Assembly (NCBI GenBank): GCA_025738555.1
Contig: JAOVFP010000006.1
Coordinates: 5,518,001-5,582,000 of the forward strand
Direction of reading: 5' to 3'
DNA length: 64,000 nt
From: Cyathus striatus
Taxonomy: Eukaryota; Basidiomycota; Agaricomycetes; Agaricales; Nidulariaceae
Shown: in pieces, positions 35,550 through 46,399 of the stretch
Numbering within the stretch: the first letter of the stretch is position 1
How the letters are laid out: every line of letters starts with the position of its first letter
Translations under genes and position numbers: made by a program
The notes under the pieces: model-generated
The model's database searches: none
Told to the model about the DNA's origin: nothing
Seen by the model: only the letters and a program-made list of their open reading frames with translations

Positions 35550-38500
35550 ATGCCACGCAAATCGAGTAAACAGACAGAAAGCATCTCTGCAATCCACCGC
35601 AGACGCTCAAACCGCACCATACCCGCCGCACTACCCACAATCACCACCACAGCATCCGTGTCCTCAGCATCCCCAGCTCCTGCACCCGCACCAATCCACG
35701 TACCCCTCACAACACCCATCGCAAACCCTAAAAACATAGACGACATAAACTGGCGCCATCCCGCCGAACTCTCACCCATCTACCCTACCTTATCCTCTCA
35801 AACAGATATAATCCCCCTCCTTCAAAAGCAATCCTTCTCGATCCCACCCCAACCTTCCGATCCAAAGGAGCAATTTTGCGAAATTGGGATCGTGGGTGGA
35901 CCGAAAGTCTTGCTTCCGCTGGGATACAGGATCCCATTGATGTTTTGCGGAAAGTACCTCTGGGAAAGTGTACGTCTCGTCCTGACCTCCGAAGATCCTC
36001 CTCCGGAGGTCGAGTGGGAGAACTACAAGTTCGATCTCTTGAATTTATCAAGGCTGTGTTTTTTGTTTCTTGAGAGTGCGCGTGTGGCTATGGGCAAGAA
36101 GGGAAAAGGCGGGTTGAGTGCCCGATGGAGGTGTATGATGTTTGATAGGGTGTTGACGAGGTATTGGTGGGGGTGGATGGTTAATCGGGAAGAGTATATT
36201 AGGGCGTTTTGGATGGAGTTTAAGGAGGAGGAGTATGAGAGGGATGTTTGTAGACGTGGTGAGTTTTGGTTTTGGTTTGTTCTGTTCTTGCTTTTGTCGT
36301 GTCGACTTTCCTTTCGCTTGTCGGGTTTATTTATCCCTACCGTTCTCTTCGTTTATACTTCACGAACTATCTACTCTCCCTTCTCCATATCTCCTCATAT
36401 CTTCGTTCCTACTCTAAGCCCATTTTCAGCTGCCGCCCATTCCTCTATCCTACCCTTTCAATGGCCCTTTGTTCATTTCTTTCAGCTGTTCATCCTCTCC
36501 GCCTTCATCCGCCCTTATCCTTCTTTTCTTCCTTTCTACGCTCATTCTCTACCCATTCCGTCCATTTATTAATCTTCAAATTCGCTCACTACAAATACCT
36601 ACACCATTCTATTCTCTCTCTCTTTTCCTTTCAACGTATCAAAACTCACATCTCCCACAGACTGGAAATCAATGACCCTAAAAGGCCACAAAGGCTTCCA
36701 CCTCACACCCACCGAACTCGTATCGGGAATAACAGCAGAACAATACACCGCAGGCCTTTTACCCATTTTCTCCCCTTCACCGTTCCCTCCGTCCTCATCT
36801 TTCCCTTCTTCCTTGTCTGTCCCAGCGAAGATTGTGGGTTATCGATGGGACAACGACACATACGCCCGTGCAAACGAGCTCGTTATCACCGGCACCAGGG
36901 TCGATGATGATCCGCGGTATATCCGGATTCGGGAGGAGGAAGCGCGGGTTGCGAGGGAGGGAGGTTGGGAAGGCGAGGAAGGGAGGAGGCGGAAGAGGGT
37001 TAAGATTGAGCCTGTGGGGGAGGTTGAGCTGGGTGTTTCTCTTTCTCTTGGTGGGGGAGGGAGAGGAGGTACGGTGGTGGGCGATGTTGAGATGGGCGAT
37101 GATCGTATCGTACCCCAAGAACCTCCCCCTCCCCCCCTCCCCACAACAACACCCCACATCCAACACCCCACAAACACAAACCCACTAACACCCTCCCCAC
37201 CATCCTCGTCACCCTCCCTATCAGCAGTCGCATCCGCCTTAGCACTCCCAGCTTTACTCAGCACCGACGTACTTTCAATTCCAATCCGGAGCTGCACGGT
37301 ATCCCCGCGTCCGGATGTATTGGAGGTTAAAGCGCCGGGGTATGTCAGTAGGCCGTATATTGTTTTTCCTACCAGTGCTGGTGGGGGTGGGGTTGTGTCC
37401 GTTTTGGAGCATCGTACTCCTGCTACGAATGGTGCTTCCGCTTTGGGTGTTGCGCCGGTGGTTGTACCTGATGAGACTGGGGGGCGGCTTGATTCTACCA
37501 AGGCGGGGGAGGAGAGTACAACGGCGCTTCAAGTTCCTCTTTTACAGAATCGGAACGAAGACAACAGTGAAGCAAGACCGTCATCGTCGATGGTCTCAGA
37601 TCCGGTGGTCGATTCTCCAATGATTGAGACTGCGGGTTCTGGTGTTCAAGGTGTATCTGCTACCAACGGTGCTTCCACTTCAGGAACTACCACTCCAGTG
37701 GTTACGTCTGGTGAAACTTGGCCACTGATGGACGTACCATTTTCCAAATATGGGACTGGGGGTTCTGCCGTTCAAGGAGATGTATCGGCGTTAAATGCGG
37801 GGGAGTATAGGTCTGCAGCGGGACAAGGGTTTCCTGTGTCCGTCGTGCAGGATCGTACTTCTGCTACGGACGGTGCTTCCGCTTCGGGAATTGTGGTCGT
37901 GTCTGGTGAGACTGGGAAACAGCCTGATCCACAGGCTGGCGAGGTAGCAGACACAACGATGCCAATATTCGCACACCCAGCACCGTCAACATTCTCAAAT
38001 CCAATAATCCACTCTCCATTAATAGGCGTCCCATATGCATCATCCATGCTCGAACCACCTTCACGTTCCTCCATGAACAGCACCCGATCCAACTCAGTCT
38101 CTGCATCTGTATCATTTTCAGATCCGCCTTCGTTGACTTATCCTTCTGACGAGTTGGATTCAGCGGTTCCCCCCACTCCTCTTGCTGAATTCCAAACCCA
38201 GGACTGGGCTGCTGCGGTGGAGGCTGGGACAAGTTTGTCACTTGATGATATCCCAGAGCAGCGGAAAGTGGATTTGGAGAGGCGCCTTGAGGAGTTGTTG
38301 GAGGAGCGGAGGAGGGTGAAGTTGTTAGAACTTGGAGGGAGGGAGGATTTGTCTACTGATGGTGCTGGGACGAGTGCCTTAGATTCGGGTTCGGTGCTGG
38401 TTGGGGAGAAGCGGGATTTAGAGGTTATGGGCGCTGATGAAACTGCTTTGTCACGGTCTATGGGCGCTGCAATTGCTTCGGAGTCAGTACACGCGCCTTC

Positions 38501-39560
38501 GGAATTGAATGTGGCGAATGAATTATCGGCGCCTATTGATTCGCATTCAATGGAATGTGCTATGATTGTCGATAAACAGCTCGAGGATGGGGATGGGTCA
38601 TCTTTAATGCCTCCTACCATGCTGGAGAGTATGCCGAGTGTGGAATCGGTAGCTGTGAGTGCTCCTGAAGCAGCGAATGGGACCACGTTATCTTTAGACA
38701 ATGCTACTGCTCCTGAACAGATGGATGCTGACCTTTCGATGGAATCGGTGGATAACGATGTTCCTACCGCTTCTTGGACAGAAGTTCCTCCGAGGGACAC
38801 TGATATTTCGATGGAGGCGGTGGATAAAGATCAACCTGCTAGGGACGTAATAGCAGATAATTCAGTGGATGAACATGCTACTGCTACAGGAACGACAGCT
38901 TCGACTTCAACATCCGAGACAAACGATGTTCCGGTATTAATGTACACTGCCGTATCGTTGGTTGAACCTCCGCCTGTTTCCTCAACCCCAAACGCTATCA
39001 CTACATCCACTTCCCCATCCACCTCGAACCACACCCCTCCATTGAATCCTGAAGTAATAAGCCGAGTGCTTGATGTCGTACCAAATATGCTCACACAGCT
39101 CAACTCTCTCCTCGATGTCGCCTCCTCCGAGAAACCTCTATTATCCTCGTCCCCAGACAAAGAAGCCGCAATAGAAAAGATAAAGTCAACTACCGTCTCA
39201 TCATTCTCAGGTCAATCTACTTCGAACGCACTTATCACTACTCTCGCTGAACGTCTCAACTCATTGGAGAGCGAGGTGAAATCGAATCGAGAAGCGCTGA
39301 AACAGAGCAAAGAGATAAACGCGCGCACAACACAGAGAATAGCAGAGCTTGAAGATCGGTTGAGGTCTTACGAGACGCCGAGTCGTGTTTCTTCCGATTC
39401 GACGGTTGTAGCACCTAATCCTGTGCTTAACGGTGTATCACCACTGTCGAGGACTAGTAGTGTAGACGAGAGCTTTCCACTGCCTATCAAGTCGCAGAGG
39501 AAGCAGATGAATCTGATTGCCATGTCGCCTTCTCGACCTCCGAGTTCCGGTGAAGTATGA
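35550..39560 (+). CDS. DWK-family protein, copy 1 (unrecognised large protein)
   Basis: No known domain is recognised. Two exons (35550-36258, 36661-39560) give 1202 residues. The N-terminal ~240 residues are the best conserved part of the family: start PRKSSK, then NIDDINWRHPAEL, a GYRIPLMFCGKYLWESVRL segment, MFDRVLTRYWWGWMVNREE and EFKEEEYERDVCRR, followed across the intron by DWK and MTLKGHKGFHLTP. A basic RRRKRVK cluster near residue 345 looks like a nuclear signal. The middle is long, low-complexity and Ser/Thr/Pro-rich with ~80-residue repeats marked by ATNGAS...SGETG. A coiled-coil-like segment (LAERLNSLESEVKSNREALK) precedes a C-terminal KSQRKQMNLIAMSPSRPPSS box shared by all three copies. 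The intron is 402 bp, pyrimidine-rich, against 94 and 90 bp in the paralogues. The start is in CACCATGCC context. Confidence 0.8.
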
Positions 39561-39575
39561 CTATGGTGCGGATCG

Positions 39576-40006
39576 CTTAGTCACCACTAGTTTTGTACAG
39601 CGGCAAAATTGGGCCACGAAATTTTTTGAAATTTTTTGGCCAATTTTGTTCATCTTTTGAAGGTTTAAGAGTATATTATATCTGTATGATATTGATACTT
39701 CATCAAAAGAGTAGATTGTAAGGTGAAATGTAGTGCTTTCATAGCTTCCTTCACAAATTTGAAGCATAGGAGTGATGACTAACTATGTCTATTTATAGTA
39801 ATTACCTTCCCGATATGGTAATTTGGCAAAATCTGGAATGTGTGAAAAATATAACTTGCTCAGTTTTGGGAATTTTGACAAATTGTTTAGTAGAATTATT
39901 CAATTCATCAAAACAAGCATTTCTACAAGAGGAATAAGAAAATGGGGTTATTTTGCGTGAGAAATATCAAGTGACTTTCCCTTGTACAAAAGTTGTGGTG
40001 ACTAAG
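39576..40006. mobile_element. 431-bp MITE inserted in the 2-kb element
   Basis: The left end CTTAGTCACCACTAGTTTTG and the reverse complement of the right end CTTAGTCACCACAACTTTTG agree, both continuing TACA. The outer element's left arm becomes continuous with its right arm if this block is removed, so this one inserted later. Confidence 0.6.
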
Positions 40007-40189
40007 TGTGGGGATGCCCAATGCCTATATGTCACGTGGCCCACAAATGTCACAGTGCGTCACACTACTGTCACAAAACCTGAAGTCGGCCTGTTTTACC
40101 TCAATCTTTCATCAAATTGACACAATTTTTTTACCATCATGTAGCTTAGAGCATGTAGAATACATATACATGCACATATAAACTATAAA

Positions 40190-41190
40190 TCAACTATCTA
40201 AAGTGCAAGGCATGGAATATATGAAGTTCATGATTGCACATGTTTGCTTTGGTCATAGGGCAGCACTAAATTGTATAGAATGAAGCAACCACTGCATGGA
40301 TCAATATGATTAATAGAGCTTTTTCACACTACTTATCGATGGCTATAATGCTCCCCATTTCGAATTTTTATTTTCAAACTTACATGTGCAGAAATCATAA
40401 AATTTCGAGCTAAGTACATTATTTTGCCATGAATACATCAATCTTAATGTAAATACATCCAATTTTGCTTCAGTATTCTACCTATGAGTTGCATAAATTG
40501 ATCCTGGAGCATTCTGGGTGTGTAAATCAAATGGAGGGTGAAGGAAGAAGCATTGGGCCATGTTGTCGAAGCATGTAATCAATATCTGAGCTCATGTTTG
40601 CGCATGTTTGCTTTGGTCATATGGTAGCACTAAATTGTATAGAACGAAGCAACCACTGCACGGATCGATATGGTTAATAGAGCGTTTTCACACTACTAAT
40701 CGATGGCTACAATTCTCCGCATTTATATTTTTTATTTTCAAACTTACATGTGCAGAAATCATAAATTTTCGAGCTAAGTACACTGTTTCTGCCATGAATA
40801 TATAGCATTTTAATGTAAATATATATAATTATGGCTCAATAATCTACTTATATACCGTAGAAACCAATCTCAAAGTATCCTGAGTGTATAGTTCGAATGG
40901 GGTGATGAATGAAGAAGTGTTAAGCCATGTTGTCGAAGCATGGAATCTATTAAGTTCTTATTTGCGCATGCTTGCTTTGGCCTTGGGGCACCTCACAGTA
41001 GGCCAGATACTAAACTGTATAGAACGCAACAACCACTGCACGGATTGATACGATATATAGAGCGTTTTTTCACTACTCATCGATGGCTACAACTCTCCGC
41101 ATTTAGAATTTTTATTTATGAACCGGAATATGTAAAAGTAGCGATTTTATTGGTCGAAATATGCCTTAAGGTGTTAAATTTAAAATTCTA
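40190..41190 (+). repeat. tandem array, three units of ~365 bp
   Basis: The block GTTTGCTTTGGTCATA...CTAAATTGTATAGAA...CAACCACTGCA recurs at about 40240, 40604 and 40966. The order inside each unit is conserved, including ATCGATGGCTA and, in the first two, TTTCGAGCTAAGTACA. The third unit has an extra ~15-bp segment (CTCACAGTAGGCCAG). It is non-coding and lies within the 2-kb element. Confidence 0.8.
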
Positions 41191-41559
41191 ATCGCGGGCG
41201 TATGTTCTCCTTAATGAGTAGTACAATTTTTCTCTATAACACAAGTCGATCCGATAATTTTATGTTGAGTTCTATTCAAAATGGTTTTCCCCTGCCAAAA
41301 TTGCACAGAATATGAAACTATCTGAGTTTTCTGTCGTTATATTTATGTATATTTCAAAACAAAACATTTTATATATTGGACTAATCTATACAAACATAAT
41401 ACAAGTTATTTCATGATGGTAGATTACATGTGGAAGGAGGAATGTCGAAAAATATGTCTGGCTTCAAGTTTCAGTACTGTCACGCGGTGTGACCATGTGT
41501 CACGGCGCGGCGCCATAACCGAGGATTGGGCATCCCCACTAAGTGATTCGCACCATACT

Positions 41560-42306
41560 ATACTTCCAGTTTATCAGCATCTATCTTGACAATTTGAATT
41601 ACATAAATATTTACTGGCACTGGAAATATATGTCAGGGATACGTCCGCATATGTACGTGAGAGCAGTCCTCACAAGATTCTGGAATTCTATGTGCACAAT
41701 AAAAACCTGAGGAACAATAGCACCTTTAAAATCTCGTCATAGCTGGCAATCACCGGCACCACGAAGATGTTCTGATGTCAAAGAACTACGGTGTTTAGCG
41801 TTTAAGCCTTAGTTGTGTGGGTCCAAGCCGCCTCATTCGTCCGCCCACATATGCAACTACAACGGCTACCGTTGCTAACCAAGAACAATATTGCCTTTAT
41901 ACGCCGTTAAATATATTATTAGTCGCTGTGCATATCATTGTGACTTGATCAGGAGTTGGTCATGCACCTGATCGGTTTAATTGTGCTAACCAGGGGACCA
42001 TCGCAGATCATCGCTCTAATTCCATCATGGCTTCCCTCTAAGTTTTGTACTTTGCTCAAAACTCCGTTTGATACCATCACTTAAACGGCGTTCAAGTAGG
42101 TTTGGAAGCCATAGAGTGCAGCATAGTACCGCTATAAAATCTGTACTGGCAACCTCTACGAATTACCATTCCCCATATTATTACACATTCACACCTCAAA
42201 CAAACTACACTTATTCTAACCTCTACAAACTGTCATTACCATATCCATTTGCACTTACAACAAACCGACACATATCCACACCTACATCGAAAACCAATTG
42301 ACAACC
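41560..42306. other. upstream region of the truncated Gly-rich gene copy
   Basis: The part from about 41940 (GAGTTGGTCATGC...AACCAGGGGACC, then ACTCCGTTTGATACCATC) resembles 42800-42900 upstream of the intact copy and the reverse complement of 62510-62650. It is therefore the duplicated promoter region of this gene family. Confidence 0.6.
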
Positions 42307-42391
42307 ATGCCCATGTTCGAGGGAGCAAGCGGCGTTGAAATTAACGGTGGAAAATTTAGCGATGTTGCTCGAGACCAGAACAATTATACCA
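42307..42391 (+). pseudogene. Gly-rich MFEG protein, first exon only
   Basis: It encodes MPMFEGASGVEINGGKFSDV and then ARDQNNYT, ending at a GTGAGT donor, exactly as in the intact gene at 43192 (same 85-bp exon). None of the three further exons follows in 42.4-42.75 kb, so this is a truncated copy made with its promoter. Confidence 0.75.
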
Positions 42392-43191
42392 GTGAGTTGG
42401 AGCAATGTTAATGAAGCTGTTGACGTGTCGTAAGAGTCTGTTAACCTGTCAGAACGGTTTGCGAAGAAGTATAAATAGAAGAACGTGAGTGGAGAGCGAG
42501 CGGGATTGTGAGTGTCCTACTGAGTCGGAGGGTGGACACGTACGGAAGCGTCACGCGAGCGTGATCTTGGTTATTACGTACGTAATCAAATATAGATTCC
42601 GCAAGGATTTCCCAGTACACACGATGAGATTATTTTTGGCAGCCAGAGCAGGCACTTTGTCCCCTCTACTATGTACATTGGTATGCATAATAATAGAACA
42701 GACGTCTTCCACTTTCCTTCTCTGCAAATGCTGGCAATATACTTAGTCTAGAACTCGTCATTGCTCATCGATATAATATGCTGTCGATCTAAATTCGGGT
42801 CACAACGGTAGTAATTCCATCACGCCAGCTATTGTACTTTGCCCAAAACCCCGTTTGATACAACATCGTTGAAAACGGCGTTAAAGTAGGTTGGAAGCGG
42901 TTGGTGAAGATGGTAACAATGATAATCGATAATCGAGGGCATTGCACGTTCTGGTGCGGCTTTAATTGACTCACACTGACATGCACAGCATTCCTGTAGC
43001 CTGCAGCCTGCAGCCCCGTACAGCATATACCAAATGCCTCAGAAGGTACAAGTGCTATAAGAGGGTTCCTGGCAACCTCTACAAACCATCATCCCCAAAA
43101 CCATCACCCATTACAACCCCCACAGGCTACCTTCCCCAACTCGTTTGCACTTACCACCGACTCACACTTAGTCACACTTACATTGACAACC
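42392..43191. other. intergenic / promoter of the Gly-rich gene
   Basis: The distal part is unrecognised. From about 42800 it is the family promoter region, again with CCCCGTTTGATACAACATC and AACGGCGTTAAAGTAGG blocks shared with 42.06 kb and with 62.55 kb in reverse. Confidence 0.6.
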
Positions 43192-43818
43192 ATGCCCATG
43201 TTTGAAGGAGCTAGCGGTGTTAAAATCAGCGGTGGAGACTTTAACGATGTCGCTCGAGACCAGACCAACCATATCAGTGGGTTGAATTAGTGTTTCTCAT
43301 CTATTCTTAATACTTACATTATTTTGTATGTTGCAGACCATGACAATCGTACAAATGGTAACGTTTTGATACCGCTGATTCGAAAGAAACATTCCTGACA
43401 ATTGTTTTTTTTTCTACCTTTCTACAAACAGGACATAACTACACGGGACGTACTAACGTCAGTACAAAAAGTGACTCCTACACTGGATCGTTCAACGGGG
43501 GTAATTTCGCTGGGTTTGGGAAAGGCGGTAACGGGTATCAGAATGTCGACAGCAGGAACCTCAAAGGTGTATATAATTTTATTTGTCTACCACTACGACA
43601 GTAATAAAACTAACAATATTATCGACGTTGTAGACACAAAGCCCGAGTACGACAAAGAAGACTCAGACGATTCAGGGGGCGACTCTGGAGAAAAAGCAAG
43701 GTTGATTGAACAGATTAAGAAAGCGAAAGCAGATCTCAAAGCGAAGGCAAAGGAGGAAAGGAAGCGTAAGCTAAAAGCTGAGCTTGATGCTTTGCAGTGG
43801 ACATTGGGCAGCAAATGA
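43192..43818 (+). CDS. small Gly-rich protein with charged C-terminal helix (MFEG family)
   Basis: Four exons join in phase (43192-43276, 43337-43357, 43432-43566, 43634-43818) to 141 residues. It starts MPMFEGASGVKISGGDFNDV then ARDQTNHI, continues with a polar Gly/Asn/Tyr-rich part (SFNGGNFAGFGKGGNGYQNV), an acidic stretch (KEDSDDSGGDSGE) and a Lys/Glu-rich helix with heptad-like spacing (residues ~100-137). The 'GG.F..VA.DQ' motif is, as I recall, common at N-termini of small mushroom proteins and some NTPases; its function is not established. There is no signal peptide. It is the only intact copy of three in the window, and the F-box gene downstream converges on it. Confidence 0.8.
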
Positions 43819-44089
43819 TTCATAAGTGTTTTTGAAAATCATTTCGGTTTTCCATATCGATGAGAGGAAGGAATTTTTTTAAGTTCCTTATGTCACCAGA
43901 AGTCTCATTAGGGTCTTAGGATTGTAAATGTCACTGAGTATTACATTATGAACAGGCTATTAGATGAGTTAAATCTGCTGTATCTTTGAGACTTACTTTC
44001 CTTAAACGATCCTGAAGGTGGACAGCATGTGAAGCTAACATTATGTATCAGAGGAAGCAGATGAATTGTCTGGTACATAAGTATTGTGC

Positions 44090-45691
44090 CTAACGAAGTT
44101 CTGTAACAACATTTATTCGACACTCCTCGCCAACTTGTATCAGATCCTTCAACGCTGAATGAACCACTGCCAAAGGTGGCTTTTTTACATTCGCGGTGAT
44201 ATTGAGTGTCTTCAAACATCTACAATCTGCCGAAGTGTAAGACCGAGAGCGCAAAATATCGATCAGGGGCATAAAAACGTTCGTTGGATATTCGTATATG
44301 TCGATGATCAAGTGAAGCTTCTTCAGTGACGGCAAAATATGGTTACCATTCATTGGATCCCATATTAACCTTTTCACGAGAAGATCACAGTGACGATCTA
44401 CCATTGACATTGTCAGTTCTTCGACATCGGAAAGTTCTTCTATTGTGTAGATGGTGGGCGAAGCTCTAAATGATACCTCTAATTGCTTAATGACGCATTT
44501 AGACCTTGGGACTATGGACAATATGGCAGGTGCGGAATCCGACGGCAGGAAGTCGAGTTTTAAGTTGGTTAGCTTTGGGGCGTGGATGATCGTCCAGATA
44601 TCCGAGTTATCTCTTATGTCCTGATTACGGATGGAAAGTGTATGTAGAGATGGAAATGTAACAGCCATAGTAGGCATTATTCCATGATAGTTGCAGTAAT
44701 CCCATGTAAGCTCTTCTAGAGAAAATAATGAGTTCAGCTTCGGCCAAAAGCTAGTACTTTGTCCATCGTCAACAGGACAAATAAAACAATCTTTAAGGGT
44801 TAGCTTTCGAAGATTATTCATTGGAATTGTTACTAATACAGCTGAAAAATTTGCCCGTTCCAACTGTAGGTTCTCAACTGATGTGGCACCACGAAAGATT
44901 TCGATGTACGAATCTGTGTACTCTTTCCAAAGACTGCCGCAGAGAGAGAGATTCCGAAGATTTGTGAGGCCGCACTTCCAAAGTGAAGTTAGAACTACAT
45001 GATGGCGCATGAAGCGATCGGTAGCTTCAAGTGATACCCAGCGATTGGATTCGTCCAAGATATCCCTAACTGAATCATAGATCGAATATTCCCACTCACT
45101 TTTCGCCGCGATGAAGGAAACTCTTAACTGAGCTTCCCGAGAATGTTCGATGAAAGTTCGAACACGATGTTTGATTAGGGTGCCAGTTACGTTGGGACTG
45201 TACCCAATCTTGATATTTCTCCAGAACAACGACCTATTATCCACCACATTCTTCCAGTGAGTACAGACCTGACGGAGAGCCCATATATGACCATACTGTT
45301 CACCAACGTCGATGAACTCTTCACAGAGATAAGAAAATATTTCTCCCAAAATATCATTTGGCACTTGATGTATAGGTGATATTAGTGAATGAAATACATT
45401 TTTGTACGCTTGAGTATCAGAAACACACGAAGCCAGCGTCGAAAGTTCAGCCTCCGCAGTGCGTAGGAATGCTTCACTTCTAGAGACGAGAGTTTTGATT
45501 TGGGATCTCTCGGTGGTGCTGGGAACGTAATGTTCACGAGAGAGGGCGTAAGGAATCGGATTGTTGGGGATGCCATTGAGAATCCCTCCACTAAGCGTTC
45601 CGCAATGATTGCATCGCGAAGGAAACTTTAGACTTGGTTGGATCGCACTGGAAGCCATCTGAGGGATAACGGTCGTACAAAAGAAAGACAT
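44090..45691 (-). CDS. F-box / leucine-rich-repeat-like protein
   Basis: A single exon of 533 residues (522 if it starts at the second ATG, 45658, which begins MASSAIQ). The N-terminus has a CNHCGTLSGG motif. The plan then follows the common Agaricomycete F-box layout: a helix with LVSRSEAFLRTAEAELSTL, HQVPNDILGEIFSYLCEE (F-box core, residues ~108-125), WALRQVCTHWKNVVDNRSLFW, and diverged LRRs (LTNLRNLSLCG, MNNLRKLTLKDC, FPSLHTLSIRNQ, LPSLKKLHLIID). Its probable role is as an SCF ubiquitin-ligase adaptor with unknown target. Decayed relatives lie at 50.44-50.96 and 56.63-56.87 kb. Confidence 0.9.
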   Translation of the reverse strand: MSFFCTTVIPQMASSAIQPSLKFPSRCNHCGTLSGGILNGIPNNPIPYALSREHYVPSTTERSQIKTLVSRSEAFLRTAEAELSTLASCVSDTQAYKNVFHSLISPIHQVPNDILGEIFSYLCEEFIDVGEQYGHIWALRQVCTHWKNVVDNRSLFWRNIKIGYSPNVTGTLIKHRVRTFIEHSREAQLRVSFIAAKSEWEYSIYDSVRDILDESNRWVSLEATDRFMRHHVVLTSLWKCGLTNLRNLSLCGSLWKEYTDSYIEIFRGATSVENLQLERANFSAVLVTIPMNNLRKLTLKDCFICPVDDGQSTSFWPKLNSLFSLEELTWDYCNYHGIMPTMAVTFPSLHTLSIRNQDIRDNSDIWTIIHAPKLTNLKLDFLPSDSAPAILSIVPRSKCVIKQLEVSFRASPTIYTIEELSDVEELTMSMVDRHCDLLVKRLIWDPMNGNHILPSLKKLHLIIDIYEYPTNVFMPLIDILRSRSYTSADCRCLKTLNITANVKKPPLAVVHSALKDLIQVGEECRINVVTELR

Positions 45692-46399
45692 ACTTTATAT
45701 GCATATATTCAATTCGTTGATAATTCAGTGGTCTATACAATTCATACTAACACAAACATATGTCTCTGGGTTTATCGGTCTTTAGATTATATTGAATGAA
45801 GCAGTTATATGTATCATTTCTACTGACTCGCCTAGGACATAGGCTGTCGTATCTCCTTGTCGTCTGAAAATAGACATAAACCTTAGGAGAGCGAAGTAGT
45901 GATATTATTAGCACGCGACAATACATGATGCCAATCATTACGTGCATACACAGAAAGCGTACAGTACAGTAAAAGACTACACGGTCGCCATGCGTATTAC
46001 CTTTAACATTGATTAAAATCAGACATAGTACAACAAGGTTTGATTCGAGTGCATACCATGATCTGAGATTGTAGCTTAGGTATCCTTCCAGTGACATACG
46101 TACTATGAACCATATCGGACGTTCATGCCCAATGGTTGATTCAGAATGCATACTTACCAACGTTTTGGATTACATATTGCGCGGGCGGTGTACCGATAAA
46201 TGTACGGGGTGCGTGTAAGACATTGATACGCAGAGGTTGACTGAGCATCCTAGACGATCTAAAAGAGACACTTAGGCGACGATGGGAGAAGGAACATGGA
46301 TAGAACATACGCAGTTTTACTTGAGAACGGCGTACATTGAGCAGTACGTTCCAGTCGACTGTACGTTAACGTTGCAACGCGTTGATCCAGAGTGGATCA
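45692..46399. other. intergenic upstream of the F-box gene
   Basis: No gene is recognised. A 137-aa minus-strand open frame (45747-46160) has no family resemblance or splice support. Confidence 0.5.

Larger units (their letters stand above)
39560..41559. mobile_element. 2-kb non-coding element with nested inverted ends
   Basis: ACTATGGTGCGGATCGCTTA at 39560 is matched in reverse complement by the sequence ending at 41559 (AGTATGGTGCGAATCACTTA). Inside these, TGTGGGGATGCCCAAT at 40007 pairs with ATTGGGCATCCCCA ending at 41538. A smaller element (39576-40006) splits the left end. The left edge coincides with the stop codon of DWK copy 1. No transposase is visible. Confidence 0.6.

Noticed and set aside
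36795..37501. Long antisense frames within DWK copy 1 (and similar ones in copies 2 and 3)
   Set aside because: They are shadows of a GC-rich coding strand and are not conserved between the three paralogues.
45747..46160. 137-aa minus-strand open frame
   Set aside because: No family resemblance, no duplicate and no codon or splice support.
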